Of a DNA stretch of 64,000 nt, positions 24,618 to 33,562 are shown piece after piece; position 1 is the stretch's first letter; each line of letters starts with the position of its first letter. A program made the position numbers and the translations under genes. Below the pieces are notes generated by a model. It saw nothing but the letters and a program-made list of their open reading frames with translations, had not been told where the DNA came from and searched no databases. Source of the stretch: Streptomyces plumbidurans (GTDB lineage Bacteria; Actinomycetota; Actinomycetes; Streptomycetales; Streptomycetaceae); NCBI RefSeq assembly GCF_019857225.1, contig NZ_JAFJSY010000028.1, forward strand, positions 62,001 to 126,000, read 5' to 3'.

Positions 24618-25667
24618 TCAGGCGGACAGAACGTCGAGCAGCCGGTCGACATCGGCGTCCGTGTTGTACAGGTGGAAGGCCGCCCGCAGGTTGCCCGCGC
24701 GGTTCGAGACCTCCACTCCCGCGCTGCTCAGCTCGGTCTGGCGGTGGCCGAGCGCGGGCACGGAGACGATGGGCGAATCGGGTGACGGGACGGGCTCGTG
24801 GCCGAGCGAGGCCAGGCCCGCGCGGAAGCGGTCGGCGAGCGCGAGGTCGTGGGCGCGCACCGTGTCGACGCCGAGTTCCTCCAGCAGTTCCAGGGAGCGG
24901 CGGGCGCCGGCGTAGGAGAAGAGGGCGGGGCTCTCGTCGAACCGCCGTGCGGAGTGGGCGAGTTCGTCGATGGGGCCGTAGCAGGCGTCCCAGGGGTGCT
25001 CGCCCGCGACCCAGCCGGCGAACAGCGGGGTGAGTCCGCCGAGGTCCTCCGGGACGACCAGGAAGGCCACGCCCCGCGGGCAGACGAGCCACTTGAAGGC
25101 GACGCAGGCGGTGTAGTCGTCGGCGTCCGCGTCGAGGTCCAGCCATCCGGCGGCCTGGGACGCGTCGACGTAGGTACGCGCCCCGTGCTCGCGCGCCGCC
25201 TCCCGGATCGCGGGCAGGTCGGCGACGCGTCCGTCGGCGGACTGCGCGGCGCTGACCGCCACCAGGGCGGTGCCGGGGCGCACGGACTCGGCGAGGCGCT
25301 CCAGCGGCGCGGTGCGCACCTTGAGGTCGGAGCGGACGTGGAAGGGGTTCACGACGGAGCTGAAGTCGCCCTGGGCGGTGAGGACTTCGGCGCCCTCGGG
25401 CAGGGAGCCGGCGATCAGTCCGCTGTAGACGGCGACCGAGGCCCCGGCCGCGACCCGGCGGACGGGCACCCGGGCGAGCCGCGCGAAGGAGGCGCGGCTC
25501 GCCTCGACGTCGGCGAACATGTCGGTGGGCTGCCCGGCGGCGGCCGCCTCGACGGCGGTGCGCAGGGCGGCCACGGTGCGGTCGGGCAGCAGGCCGGTGC
25601 TCGCGGTGTTCAGGTAGGTGTTCTTCGGGGCGAACTCGGTTCGGACGCGGCTCTCGAAGGTCTCCAT
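24618..25667 (-). CDS. Class V PLP aminotransferase/cysteine desulfurase-like enzyme
   Basis: A 349-aa PLP enzyme. The Schiff-base lysine is about K192 in ACVAFKWLVCPRG, and the co-factor Asp lies in TYVDASQAAGWLDL near 170. N-terminal NTASTGLLPDRTVAAL and QGDFSSVVNPF are typical of the isopenicillin-N epimerase/SufS-like branch. No active-site Cys loop of a true desulfurase was recognised. The ATG at 25667 begins METFES, where homology begins; an in-frame start 36 bases upstream is less likely. The substrate is unknown, and neighbours do not suggest a pathway. Confidence 0.82.
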   Translation of the reverse strand: METFESRVRTEFAPKNTYLNTASTGLLPDRTVAALRTAVEAAAAGQPTDMFADVEASRASFARLARVPVRRVAAGASVAVYSGLIAGSLPEGAEVLTAQGDFSSVVNPFHVRSDLKVRTAPLERLAESVRPGTALVAVSAAQSADGRVADLPAIREAAREHGARTYVDASQAAGWLDLDADADDYTACVAFKWLVCPRGVAFLVVPEDLGGLTPLFAGWVAGEHPWDACYGPIDELAHSARRFDESPALFSYAGARRSLELLEELGVDTVRAHDLALADRFRAGLASLGHEPVPSPDSPIVSVPALGHRQTELSSAGVEVSNRAGNLRAAFHLYNTDADVDRLLDVLSA

Positions 25668-25815
25668 GGACCCACTGTGGGCCCCGCGGAACCCGCGGTC
25701 CATTGCCGATTTCTACGTGGTATCGCCAAGCGTTCCTTATGGATCGGCCGTCACCTGCGGCTTTGCGGACCGCCGGTCACCGGGCCATGGGTCATGGGGC
25801 CTTGGGGTCACGGGG

Positions 25816-26532
25816 TCACTGCTGCGGGACCGCGCATCCGTCTGGGCCGCACGCCTCGGCGCCGCCCTCGTCGATCAGCTGCAGCGGCGGCCGCTCGCCC
25901 CAGGCCTGGGTCAGCGCCTGGGTGAAGACCTCGGCGGGCTGGGCGCCGGAGACGCCGTACTTGCGGTCGAGGACGAAGAACGGCACGCCGTTCGCTCCGA
26001 GTTCGGCGGCCTCGCGCTCGTCGGCGCGGACCTCGTCGGCGTAGGCGGTGGGGTCGGCGAGCACCGTGCGGGCCTCGTCGGCGTCCAGTCCGGCCGCGAC
26101 GGCGAGTTCGACGAGCCGCTCGTCGCCCTCGGCGAAGACGGAGCGCTCCTCAGCGAAGTTCGCCCGGTAGAGGATCTGGATCAGCTCGTCCTGACGGCCC
26201 CGCTCCTTGGCGAAATGCAGCAGCCGGTGCATGTCGAAGGTGTTGCCGTGGTCGCGGTCGCGGGTGCGGTACGCGAGGCCCTCGGCGGCGGCCTGCGCGC
26301 CCAGGTTCTCCTCGCCGGCCCGGGCCTGCGCCTCGCTCATGCCGTACTTCCTGGTGAGCATCGTGATCACCGGCTGCACATCGCCCTTGGCGCGCCCCGG
26401 GTCCAGCTCGAAGGAGCGGTGCACGACCTCGACCCGGTCGCGGTGCGGGAAGGCGGCGAGGGCCTTCTCGAAGCGGGCCTTGCCCACGTAGCACCAGGGA
26501 CAGGCGATGTCCGACCAGATCTCGACCTTCAT
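25816..26532 (-). CDS. DsbA-family (FrnE-like) thiol oxidoreductase/isomerase
   Basis: A 238-aa cytoplasmic thioredoxin-fold protein (no signal peptide) with CPWC at residues 11-14. Then come the helical insertion and GVPFFVLDRKYGVSGAQP, the cis-Pro region, near 195-212. FrnE-like proteins act on thiols or in polyketide and 2-hydroxychromene-type isomerisation. The C-terminus has an extra CGPDGC pair six residues from the end. The ATG at 26532 begins MKVEIWSD; the longer version has a non-homologous basic stretch. Confidence 0.88.
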   Translation of the reverse strand: MKVEIWSDIACPWCYVGKARFEKALAAFPHRDRVEVVHRSFELDPGRAKGDVQPVITMLTRKYGMSEAQARAGEENLGAQAAAEGLAYRTRDRDHGNTFDMHRLLHFAKERGRQDELIQILYRANFAEERSVFAEGDERLVELAVAAGLDADEARTVLADPTAYADEVRADEREAAELGANGVPFFVLDRKYGVSGAQPAEVFTQALTQAWGERPPLQLIDEGGAEACGPDGCAVPQQ

Positions 26533-26636
26533 GCGCTTCGCTCGCTCCCGTTCGTACGGACGTACCGGCACTTCGGATACACCGGCACTTCGGAGACGCC
26601 CTCCGCCTCAGTGCGTGAACGTTCAAGCAGGGCCGG

Positions 26637-27143
26637 TCATTCCCCCGGCACCGCGAAGCGCAGAAAGAGGTGGTGGTCGTCCTCGGCGGGCGGGTTCTCC
26701 GGGTCGGGGACCCAGCCCTGGCGGGCGTAGAAGGCCTGGGCGCGGTGGTTGTCGACGTGCACGTCGAGGACGGCCGCCGTTCTGCCGTCGGCCTGCCACT
26801 GCTCGACGCAGGCGGTGTGCAGGGCCGTGCCGACGCCGGTGCGCCAGTGGTCGGGGTCGACGTGGAACTGGAACAGCTTGACCGTTTTCGCGGGAGCGCC
26901 CTCCGGGGTGCGGAAGGAGGCGATGCCGACCAGGCTGCCGTCGCGGACCGCGCACAGGACATGGCCGTCGGGGCGCTCGATGGTCTGTGCCCACAGCGCC
27001 GGCCAGTCCCGGCCGTCGTCGGGGAGGCCGTCCGGGTAGTAGGTGGAGCGAGCGCGCACATGCAGCTGGGCGACGGCCGCGGCCTCGGCGGGCAGGGCTG
27101 TTCTGATCATCACGGGGTCGAGGGTCCGGTTCGCTGCGATCAT
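26637..27143 (-). CDS. GNAT-family N-acetyltransferase
   Basis: A 168-aa GNAT protein. The acetyl-CoA site is the WRTGVGTALHTACVEQW segment near 105-121, followed by VDNHRAQAFYARQGW near 135-149. The ATG at 27143 overlaps the stop of the upstream GlxA-type regulator gene (ATGA), so it was preferred over the ATG at 27110. The substrate is unknown. Coupling to the regulator suggests a shared response. Confidence 0.85.
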   Translation of the reverse strand: MIAANRTLDPVMIRTALPAEAAAVAQLHVRARSTYYPDGLPDDGRDWPALWAQTIERPDGHVLCAVRDGSLVGIASFRTPEGAPAKTVKLFQFHVDPDHWRTGVGTALHTACVEQWQADGRTAAVLDVHVDNHRAQAFYARQGWVPDPENPPAEDDHHLFLRFAVPGE

Positions 27144-28123
27144 GCAGCGGAGGACGTGTCCTCGGCGGCCTCGGTTCCCAGGCGCGTGAACTGCGCCCGG
27201 TAGGCGCTCGGAGTCAGGCCGGTCCTGCGGACCACGTGGGCGCGCAGCGAGTCGGCGGTGCCCAGGCCGCAGGCGCGGGCGACCTGGTCCATGGGCAGGG
27301 TGGTGGTCTCCAGCAGCTCCTTGGCGCGCTCGATGCGCTGGTGGAGCAGCCACTGCAGGGGACTGACGCCGCTCTCGGCGTGAAAGCGGCGGGTGAGGGT
27401 GCGCACCGAGACGCCCGCGTGCCGGGCCAGGTCGGTGAGGGTGAGCGGCTTGTCCATGTTGCGCATGGCCCAGCCTCGGGTGTCGGCGCAGAAGGTGCCG
27501 CGCTCGGGCGGCAGCGGGGTGTGGGTGAACTGGGTCTGGCCGCCGGGGCGCACGGGCGCGACGAGGGCGAGGCGGGCGACCTCGTTGGCGACGGCGGCGC
27601 CGTAGTCGGTGCGGATGACGTGCAGGCACAGGTCGATTCCGGCGGCGTAGCCGGAGGCGGTGACGTACGGGCCGTCCTGGACGTAGAGGACGTCGCCCTG
27701 GAGGTCGACCTGCGGGTAGCGGCGGCGCAGCTCCTGGGCGTGCGCCCAGTACGTGGTGGCCCGGCGGCCCTCCAGCAGGCCCGCCTCGGCGAGCTGGAAG
27801 GCGCCGGTGCACAGCGACGCGATCCGCTTGCCGGCGTCGGCCGCCTCCCGCAGGGCGGCCACGATGCGGGGGTCCGGCTCGTAGGGCGCGCCCGTGCCCG
27901 CGACGACGACCGTGTCCGCCTCGCGCACCGCTTCGAGCCCGCGGGACACGTACAGGTCGAGCCCACCGGAGGTGGGGACGGGGCCAGGCTCGGCGGCGCA
28001 GATGACGACCTCGTAGCCGGGGCGTCCGTCCACCTCGACCTTGTTGAACATCAGCTCGGGGATGGCGAGGTTGAACATCGAGACGGGCGAGGGCGCGATG
28101 ACGGCAATGCGGTGCGCGGGCAT
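27140..28123 (-). CDS. GlxA-family regulator (DJ-1/PfpI domain plus AraC helix-turn-helix)
   Basis: A 327-aa protein. Residues 1-~190 are a class I glutamine-amidotransferase-like (DJ-1/PfpI) sensor with the nucleophile-elbow Cys in ASLCTGAFQLAEAG. Residues ~215-320 are an AraC-type double HTH ending in the RRTGLTPSAYRAQF signature. The ATG at 28123 has a GGAGG eight bases upstream. It is divergent from a DHA2 exporter gene with only 70 bp between the two starts, so control of that exporter is likely (inference from context). Confidence 0.88.
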   Translation of the reverse strand: MPAHRIAVIAPSPVSMFNLAIPELMFNKVEVDGRPGYEVVICAAEPGPVPTSGGLDLYVSRGLEAVREADTVVVAGTGAPYEPDPRIVAALREAADAGKRIASLCTGAFQLAEAGLLEGRRATTYWAHAQELRRRYPQVDLQGDVLYVQDGPYVTASGYAAGIDLCLHVIRTDYGAAVANEVARLALVAPVRPGGQTQFTHTPLPPERGTFCADTRGWAMRNMDKPLTLTDLARHAGVSVRTLTRRFHAESGVSPLQWLLHQRIERAKELLETTTLPMDQVARACGLGTADSLRAHVVRRTGLTPSAYRAQFTRLGTEAAEDTSSAA

Positions 28124-28193
28124 GGCCAGAACCTCCGGGTGCATGGCATTCAGGCCACTACTGTACGGCCCCGGCGGTCCGGAGCATGGAGCC

Positions 28194-29576
28194 ATGTCGA
28201 CCGAACAGACCCTCAAGAGCGAACAACTCCCCGTCAAAGAGCGCGAGTTGGCACCCAAGAGACCCTCTCCCGCGCTCACCCTTCTCGCCGCGCTGCTCGG
28301 GTTCGCGCTGATCTGCCTGGACGCGTCCGTGGTGAACGTGGCGCTGCCCTCGATCGGCCACTCGCTCGGCGGCGGGATGTCCGGGCTGCAGTGGGTGGTG
28401 GACGCCTACACGCTGCCGTTCGCGGCGCTGATGCTGTCCACCGGCGCGTTCTCGGACCGGGCGGGGGCGAGCCGTGCGTACGCCCTCGGCACGGCCACCT
28501 TCACGCTCGCCTCCGTGGTCTGCGGGCTGGCGCCCGGGCTGCCCGCGCTGATCGGTGCGCGGGTGGTGCAGGGGGTCGCGGCGGCGGTGGTGCTGCCGGC
28601 GTCGCTGGCGCTGGTGCGGCAGGCGTACGGGGATCCGGTGCGGCGGGCGCGGGCGGTGGCCGTGTGGGCGGCGGGCGGCTCGGTCGCGGTGGCGCTCGGG
28701 CCGGTGGCGGGCGGGCTGCTGACCACCGCCTGGGACTGGCGGGCGATCTTCTTCGTGAACGTGCCGGTGGGCGCGGCGATCCTGCTGCTGGCGGCCCGCG
28801 CTCCCCGCTCCGAGCGGCGTCCGGCACCGCTGGACCTGGCGGGGCAGGCGACCGCAGTGGTGAGCCTGACGGCGCTGACCTTCGCGGCGATCGAGCGCGG
28901 GGTTGCCGGGTGGGCGGCGCTGGGGGTGGCCGTCGTCGCCGCTGCCGCCTTCCTGCGCGTCGAGGCGCGCGGGTCGCATCCGGTCGTTCCCCTCGCCCTG
29001 TTCCACGACCGGACCGTGGCCGTGAGTGTCGCGGCGGGGGCGGCGGTCAGCGTCGCCTTCTACAGCATGGTGTTCGTGTTCTCGCTCTTCTTCCAGCAGG
29101 TTCAGGGGCGTTCACCGCTCTTCGCGGGGCTGCTGTTCCTGCCGATGACGGGCCTGATCGCGGTGACGAACGTGGTGGCGGGCAAGCTCGCCGGGCGCTA
29201 CGGCCCCCGGCTGCCGATGACAGTGGGGCAGGCGCTGGCCGCCGTCGCGCTGCTCGTCCTCCTCTGCGTCGACGCCGACACGCCCCCGGCCCTGGTGGCC
29301 GTGCTGCTGATCCCCCTCGCCGTGGGCTGCGCCCTGACGGTCCCCCCGCTGACCGCCGCCCTGATGGACGCCGTCCCCGCCGAATGCGCAGGCGTCGCCG
29401 CGGGCCTCCTCAACGCGGCCCGCCAGGTCTCGGGCGGCCTCGGCATCGCGGTCTTCGGAGGCCTGGTCGCCGACGACTTCGAGTCCGGGCTACGCCTGAG
29501 CCTGCTGGTGGGCGCAGCCCTACTGGCCATGACGGCCGCGCTCAGCTCCCGTCTCGCAGGTCGCCCGGCCACGTAG
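28194..29576 (+). CDS. MFS multidrug exporter, DHA2 (EmrB/QacA) family
   Basis: A 460-aa membrane protein with about 14 hydrophobic segments after a 30-residue polar N-terminus. The first helix ends with DASVVNVALPSIG (motif D1), followed by LQWVVDAYTLPFAALML in TM2, motif A (GAFSDRAGASRAY) between TM2 and TM3, and motif C GPVAGG in TM5. It exports drugs or metabolites by proton antiport. It is divergent from the GlxA-type regulator. The last ~11 codons belong to a 34-bp sequence repeated at 29803-29836. Confidence 0.9.
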   Translation: MSTEQTLKSEQLPVKERELAPKRPSPALTLLAALLGFALICLDASVVNVALPSIGHSLGGGMSGLQWVVDAYTLPFAALMLSTGAFSDRAGASRAYALGTATFTLASVVCGLAPGLPALIGARVVQGVAAAVVLPASLALVRQAYGDPVRRARAVAVWAAGGSVAVALGPVAGGLLTTAWDWRAIFFVNVPVGAAILLLAARAPRSERRPAPLDLAGQATAVVSLTALTFAAIERGVAGWAALGVAVVAAAAFLRVEARGSHPVVPLALFHDRTVAVSVAAGAAVSVAFYSMVFVFSLFFQQVQGRSPLFAGLLFLPMTGLIAVTNVVAGKLAGRYGPRLPMTVGQALAAVALLVLLCVDADTPPALVAVLLIPLAVGCALTVPPLTAALMDAVPAECAGVAAGLLNAARQVSGGLGIAVFGGLVADDFESGLRLSLLVGAALLAMTAALSSRLAGRPAT

Positions 29577-29836
29577 CGCGGCCAACTGTCCTGACCGGCG
29601 CCTTCACAGCCCCGCACCGACTCACAGTCCCGGCAGCCAGGACGGACTCAGCGGCGGCCACCCGAAGCCGGACACCGGGCCGTCGCCCACGCCCGCCACC
29701 GGCGACCCATCAGCCCGTCCCGCAGCCCCGCCCGTCAGACCCCGGCCCGCGCCCGCTGCAGGCGACCACCCGCCGCAGGCGACCGCCCGTCGCAGGCGAC
29801 CCCTCAGCTCCCGTCTCGCAGGTCGCTCGGCCACGT
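29541..29836. repeat. 34-bp direct repeat joining two gene ends, with 17-bp-period repeats between
   Basis: 29541-29574 and 29803-29836 are identical except for one base. The first copy is the 3' end of the exporter gene on the plus strand. The second is the 3' end of the DUF1349 gene on the minus strand. The first copy, read on the minus strand, would also encode a near-identical DLRDGS plus stop. Between them the 226-bp gap holds three GCAGGCGACC boxes at 17-bp spacing (about 29756-29800) and no gene. Confidence 0.75.
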
Positions 29837-30412
29837 GGGCCGGTATTCCAGGTGGTCGTAGGTGACTACGCAGCCCTCGCCCATCGGGGACTGGGTCATG
29901 AAGCCGATGAGGGCGTCGCCCGTTTCCTTCTCGGTGCCGAGGGTGAAGAGGCGGACGAAGGTCCAGCGGTGGCCGTCGCGGGAGGCGTGGAAGGCGAAGG
30001 CGCGGCCTGTGCGGCTGACTCGGAACCAGACCGAACTGCCGTCCACGGTGAAGGAGTTGGCGTCGTCGGAGTGGCCCCGGGTGACCACCGTGCACACGGT
30101 GGGTACGTCCGGGGAGTACTCCAGGCAGAGCTTGGCCCAGGCCCGCTCGCCGACGTGGACGTAGAGCACCCCCGCGTCGAAGGCCCCGGCGAAGCCGACC
30201 GTGACCCGCGCGATCAGCTGGAAGTCGCCCTCGGGCGCCCCGAGCAGCCGGGGCGCGTCCGAGGCGGGCTCCAGGGCCTCGCCGGTGGGCGGTACGAACC
30301 GGTCCTGCCGGGGACCGGCCCAGCCGGTGAGGATGCCGTCCTCGTAGGACCAGTTGCCCTCGGGGCCGTACGTGCGCAGTGCGAAGGGCAGTTCGGGGAG
30401 TTCCACGTCCAT
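29804..30412 (-). CDS. DUF1349 (YesU-like, concanavalin-like) protein
   Basis: A 202-aa cytosolic protein without a signal peptide. It has the DUF1349 pattern: FQLIARVTVGF near 92-102, AGVLYVHVGERAWAKLCLE near 108-126, SVWFRVSRTGRAFAFHAS near 151-168 and a final VTYDHLEYRPTW. The fold is a beta-sandwich like those in glycan-acting proteins, and the function is not established. It is read toward the exporter gene and ends in the 34-bp repeat. It may share a transcript with the dehydrogenase gene 46 bp upstream. Confidence 0.8.
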   Translation of the reverse strand: MDVELPELPFALRTYGPEGNWSYEDGILTGWAGPRQDRFVPPTGEALEPASDAPRLLGAPEGDFQLIARVTVGFAGAFDAGVLYVHVGERAWAKLCLEYSPDVPTVCTVVTRGHSDDANSFTVDGSSVWFRVSRTGRAFAFHASRDGHRWTFVRLFTLGTEKETGDALIGFMTQSPMGEGCVVTYDHLEYRPTWPSDLRDGS

Positions 30413-30458
30413 CCCGTGAGTGTGGCACCTGTGGGCGGGCGATGCGGGCCTGGGGTCC

Positions 30459-31988
30459 TCAGCGCTCCAGACGGCCGTCGTAGCGGCGCGGCAGCCCGAG
30501 CGGGTTGTCGTCGCGCAGCTCCGGCGGAAGGATCGCCTCGGGTGCGCCCTGGTAGGCCACCGGGCGCATCCAGCGCTCGATCGCCGTCCCGCCCACGGAG
30601 GTCGACGTCGACGTGGTCGCCGGGTACGGGCCGCCGTGGTGCTGGGCCGGGGCGACCGCGACACCGGTCGGCCAGCCGTTGACGAGGACCCGGCCCGCGA
30701 GCGGGGTGAGCTCCGCCAGCAGTTCGGCGCCCCGGCCCTCGCCCGCCGCCTCCTCGGTCGAGAGGTGCACCGTCGCCGTGAGGTTGCCGGGCAGCCGGGA
30801 CAGTACGGACCGCACCTGGTCATCGTCCTCGTAGCGGACGACGACGGTCACCGGCCCGAAGCACTCCTCCAGGAGCAGGTCGTAGGCCCCCTCGGCGGCC
30901 AGCTTGTCCGCCGCCACCGTCAAAAAGCCCGCGCTGACCGTGTGCTCGCCGCCCGCCCCGGGCGTCACCGGGGAGTCGACGTCGGGGAGCGCGGTGCGCT
31001 CGGCGACCCCGGCGAGGAAGTTGTCGCGCATGCGGTGGTCCAGCAGGACGCCTGCGTCGGTGTCGCTGACCGCGTCCGTCAGGGACTTCAGCAGCCGGTC
31101 GCCCGCGTCGCCGGACGGCGCGAGCACCAGGCCGGGCTTGACGCAGAACTGCCCGACACCAAGCGTCATCGATCCCGCGAGGCCCGCACCGATCGTCTCG
31201 GCCCGCTCGGCCGCCGCGGCCTCGGTGACGACGACGGGGTTGAGGGAGCCCAGCTCGCCGTGGAACGGGATCGGCACCGGACGGGCCGCGGCCGCGTCGA
31301 ACAGCGCCCGGCCGCCCTTGACGGAACCGGTGAAGCCGGCGGCGGACACCAGCGGGTGCCGGACCAGCTCGATGCCGGCCTCGAAGCCGTGCACCAGGCC
31401 GACCACGCCCTCGGGGATGCCGTGCGCGGCGGCGGCCCGGCGCAGCACCTTGGCGACGTACTCGGACAGGGCCGGGTGGTCGGGGTGCGCCTTGACCACG
31501 ACGGGGCAGCCGGCGGCGAGCGCGCTCGCGGTGTCGCCGCCCGCGACCGAGAAGGCGAAGGGGAAGTTGGAGGCCGAGTAGACGGCGACGACGCCGAGGG
31601 GCACCTTGTAGCGGCGCAGGTCCGGGATCGGCGGGGTCGCGGTGTCGTCGGGGTGGTTGATGATCACGTCGAGGAAGGCGCCCTCGTCGACGATGTCCGC
31701 GAAGGCGCGCAACTGGTAGCAGGTGCGGGCGAGTTCACCGGTGAGCCGGACCGGGCCGAGCGCGGTCTCCGCGTCGGCGGTCTCGACGAGCCCGTCCTTG
31801 GCGGCCTCGAGCTGGTCGGCCGCGGTGCGCAGGAAGGCGGCGCGGACCGCGCGGTCGGCGAGAGAGGCGCGCGCCGCGTGCGCGGCCCGGACGGCGGCGT
31901 CGACCTCCTGGGCTGTGGCCTCCACCGCAACCTGTTCACGCTGCTTCCCGGTTCGGGGGTCGACACTCCAGACTGGTGCTGCTGCCAC
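30459..31988 (-). CDS. 2-oxoglutarate (ketoglutaric) semialdehyde dehydrogenase, NADP-type aldehyde dehydrogenase
   Basis: A 509-aa aldehyde dehydrogenase. The catalytic cysteine is about C282 in GQFCVKPG, the general-base Glu lies in FHGELGSLNPV, and the FTGSVKGG loop contacts the cofactor. The ASNFPFAFSVAGGDTASALAAG segment marks the 2-oxoglutarate-semialdehyde branch. It makes 2-oxoglutarate, the common last step of oxidative uronate, pentose and hydroxyproline pathways. The GTG start has GGAGG six bases upstream. It is divergent from an IclR regulator, and the window's uronate/pentose genes at 48-62 kb could feed it. Confidence 0.88.
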   Translation of the reverse strand: MAAAPVWSVDPRTGKQREQVAVEATAQEVDAAVRAAHAARASLADRAVRAAFLRTAADQLEAAKDGLVETADAETALGPVRLTGELARTCYQLRAFADIVDEGAFLDVIINHPDDTATPPIPDLRRYKVPLGVVAVYSASNFPFAFSVAGGDTASALAAGCPVVVKAHPDHPALSEYVAKVLRRAAAAHGIPEGVVGLVHGFEAGIELVRHPLVSAAGFTGSVKGGRALFDAAAARPVPIPFHGELGSLNPVVVTEAAAAERAETIGAGLAGSMTLGVGQFCVKPGLVLAPSGDAGDRLLKSLTDAVSDTDAGVLLDHRMRDNFLAGVAERTALPDVDSPVTPGAGGEHTVSAGFLTVAADKLAAEGAYDLLLEECFGPVTVVVRYEDDDQVRSVLSRLPGNLTATVHLSTEEAAGEGRGAELLAELTPLAGRVLVNGWPTGVAVAPAQHHGGPYPATTSTSTSVGGTAIERWMRPVAYQGAPEAILPPELRDDNPLGLPRRYDGRLER

Positions 31989-32039
31989 CGCGGTCCCTCC
32001 AGGTATAGCCGGGTCATTCGCCGGTCATTCACCAGGGTC

Positions 32040-32055
32040 GTTCGATATACTGAAC
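32040..32055. promoter_or_regulatory. Palindromic operator candidate between dehydrogenase and IclR genes
   Basis: GTTC-GA-TATA-CT-GAAC at 32040-32055 is a near-perfect 16-bp palindrome (12 of 16 positions symmetric). It lies in the 139-bp divergent gap and overlaps TATACT, a possible -10. The gap is far more A+T-rich than the neighbouring genes. IclR proteins often bind such sites to control their own and the facing gene. Confidence 0.45.
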
Positions 32056-32127
32056 GCTGTCTCTGATGATGAATATGCTGTTGGAGACTATAACTTCAGT
32101 GTCTCGTCGAACGAAGGGTCAAGGGCG

Positions 32128-32901
32128 ATGTCGGCAGTCGAGGCAGGCGGCGGGGCGCAGGTCAAGTCCGCGGTACGGACCGTTGAATTGCTCGAGTACT
32201 TCGCCGGTCGCCCCGGCATGCACTCGCTCGCCTCGGTACAGGAGGCCGTCGGGTACCCCAAGTCCAGTCTGTACATGCTGCTGCGCACGCTGGTGGAGCT
32301 GGGCTGGGTGGAGACCGACGCGACGGGCACGCGGTACGGCATCGGGGTGCGGGCCCTGCTGGTGGGCACGTCGTACATCGACGGCGACGAGGCGGTCGCG
32401 GCGGCCCGGCCGACCCTGGACCGGCTGTCGGACGACACGACCGAGACGATCCACCTGGCGCGCCTGGACGGCACCAACGTGGTGTACCTGGCCACGCGCC
32501 AGTCGCAGCACTATCTGCGCCCCTTCACCCGCGTGGGACGCCGGCTGCCCGCGCACTCCACCTCGCTCGGCAAGGCGCTGCTGAGCACGTACTCCGACGA
32601 GCAGGTGCGCAAGATGCTCCCGGAGACGCTGCCGGGCCTGACGGAGAACACCATCACGGACCGCGAGAAGCTCATCGAGGAGCTGCACCAGGTCCGCGAA
32701 CAGGGCTTCGCGGTGGACCGCGAGGAGAACACGCTGGGACTGCGCTGCTTCGGCGTGGCGATCCCGTACCGCACTCCGGCGCGCGACGCGATCAGCTGCT
32801 CGGTGCCGGTGGCGCGGCTGACGCCGGCGCACGAACAGATGGTGAAGGACGCGCTGTTCGACGCCCGTGACCGCCTGACCCTGGCGACCCGCAGGCTCTG
32901 A
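32128..32901 (+). CDS. IclR-family transcriptional regulator
   Basis: A 257-aa protein. The winged HTH is at about 12-75 (VKSAVRTVELLEYFAGRPG, then LASVQEAVGYPKSSLYMLLRTLVELGWV). The IclR effector domain fills ~85-257, with LPAHSTSLGKALLSTYSDEQVRKML and GFAVDREENTLGLRCFGVAIPY. The ATG at 32128 follows AAGGG. Being divergent from the semialdehyde dehydrogenase gene, it is its likely repressor or activator; the ligand is probably a sugar acid (inference). Confidence 0.9.
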   Translation: MSAVEAGGGAQVKSAVRTVELLEYFAGRPGMHSLASVQEAVGYPKSSLYMLLRTLVELGWVETDATGTRYGIGVRALLVGTSYIDGDEAVAAARPTLDRLSDDTTETIHLARLDGTNVVYLATRQSQHYLRPFTRVGRRLPAHSTSLGKALLSTYSDEQVRKMLPETLPGLTENTITDREKLIEELHQVREQGFAVDREENTLGLRCFGVAIPYRTPARDAISCSVPVARLTPAHEQMVKDALFDARDRLTLATRRL

Positions 32902-32932
32902 CTCCCGGCCCGGGGTTCTAGGCTCGTGCCTC

Positions 32933-33403
32933 ATGGATGTCGTACTCCGCGAAGTGCACGAGAGCGATCTGCCGGTCTTCTTCCGGCAGATGAACGATCC
33001 GGAGGCCGTGCGCATGGCGGCCTTCACCCCCGAGGACCCGGCCGACCGGGACGCCTTCGACGCGAAGTGGAAACGGATCCTCGCCTCGGACGCCGTGACG
33101 CGGACCGTCCTGGTCGACGGTGATGTGGTGGGCAGCGCGGCGGTGTACGGCGAGCCGGGCGAGCGCGAGGTCACCTACTGGGTGGACCGCGCGTACTGGG
33201 GGCGGGGCGTGGCGACGGCCGCACTGCGCGCGCTGCTGGCCGAGGTGCCCGAGCGCCCGCTGTACGCCCGCGCGGCGGCGGACAACGCCGGATCGCTGCG
33301 GGTGCTGGAGAAGTGCGGCTTCCGCCTCACGGCACGGGCGTCGGGGTATGCGAACGCGCGCGGCGCGGAGATCGAGGAAGCGGTGCTGACGCTTCAGGCG
33401 TGA
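32933..33403 (+). CDS. GNAT-family N-acetyltransferase (RimJ/RimL-like)
   Basis: A 156-aa single-domain GNAT. VTYWVDRAYWGRGVATAALRALL near 78-100 is the RimJ/L beta4-alpha3 acetyl-CoA region, and NAGSLRVLEKCGF near 123-135 closes the fold. The substrate is unknown. It starts 31 bp after the IclR stop. A short hairpin (TCCGCC-TTGA-GGCGGA, 33467-33482) follows it. Confidence 0.86.
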   Translation: MDVVLREVHESDLPVFFRQMNDPEAVRMAAFTPEDPADRDAFDAKWKRILASDAVTRTVLVDGDVVGSAAVYGEPGEREVTYWVDRAYWGRGVATAALRALLAEVPERPLYARAAADNAGSLRVLEKCGFRLTARASGYANARGAEIEEAVLTLQA

Positions 33404-33466
33404 GCCCTACGGCCGCCCCCGGTCCGTACGTCTCCCCGTTCCGTACGCCTTCAGGCTCCGCCGTTC

Positions 33467-33482
33467 TCCGCCTTGAGGCGGA
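33467..33482 (+). terminator. Small hairpin after the acetyltransferase gene
   Basis: A perfect 6-bp stem with a TTGA loop lies in the 159-bp gap before the histidine kinase gene. It is weak as a terminator and could instead sit in the kinase leader. Nothing else was recognised in the gap. Confidence 0.3.
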
Positions 33483-33562
33483 CCGGGATCGTCGCCGGGC
33501 AGGACGCGGGCACCGGCGCGGGTGCGGGAACGTGGGCCCATGGTGCAGGGGGAACGGTCCGG

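Noticed and set aside
24618..25667. Cysteine desulfurase (SufS/IscS) call
   Set aside because: No catalytic-Cys loop was seen and no Fe-S assembly gene is adjacent; only the class V PLP fold is supported.
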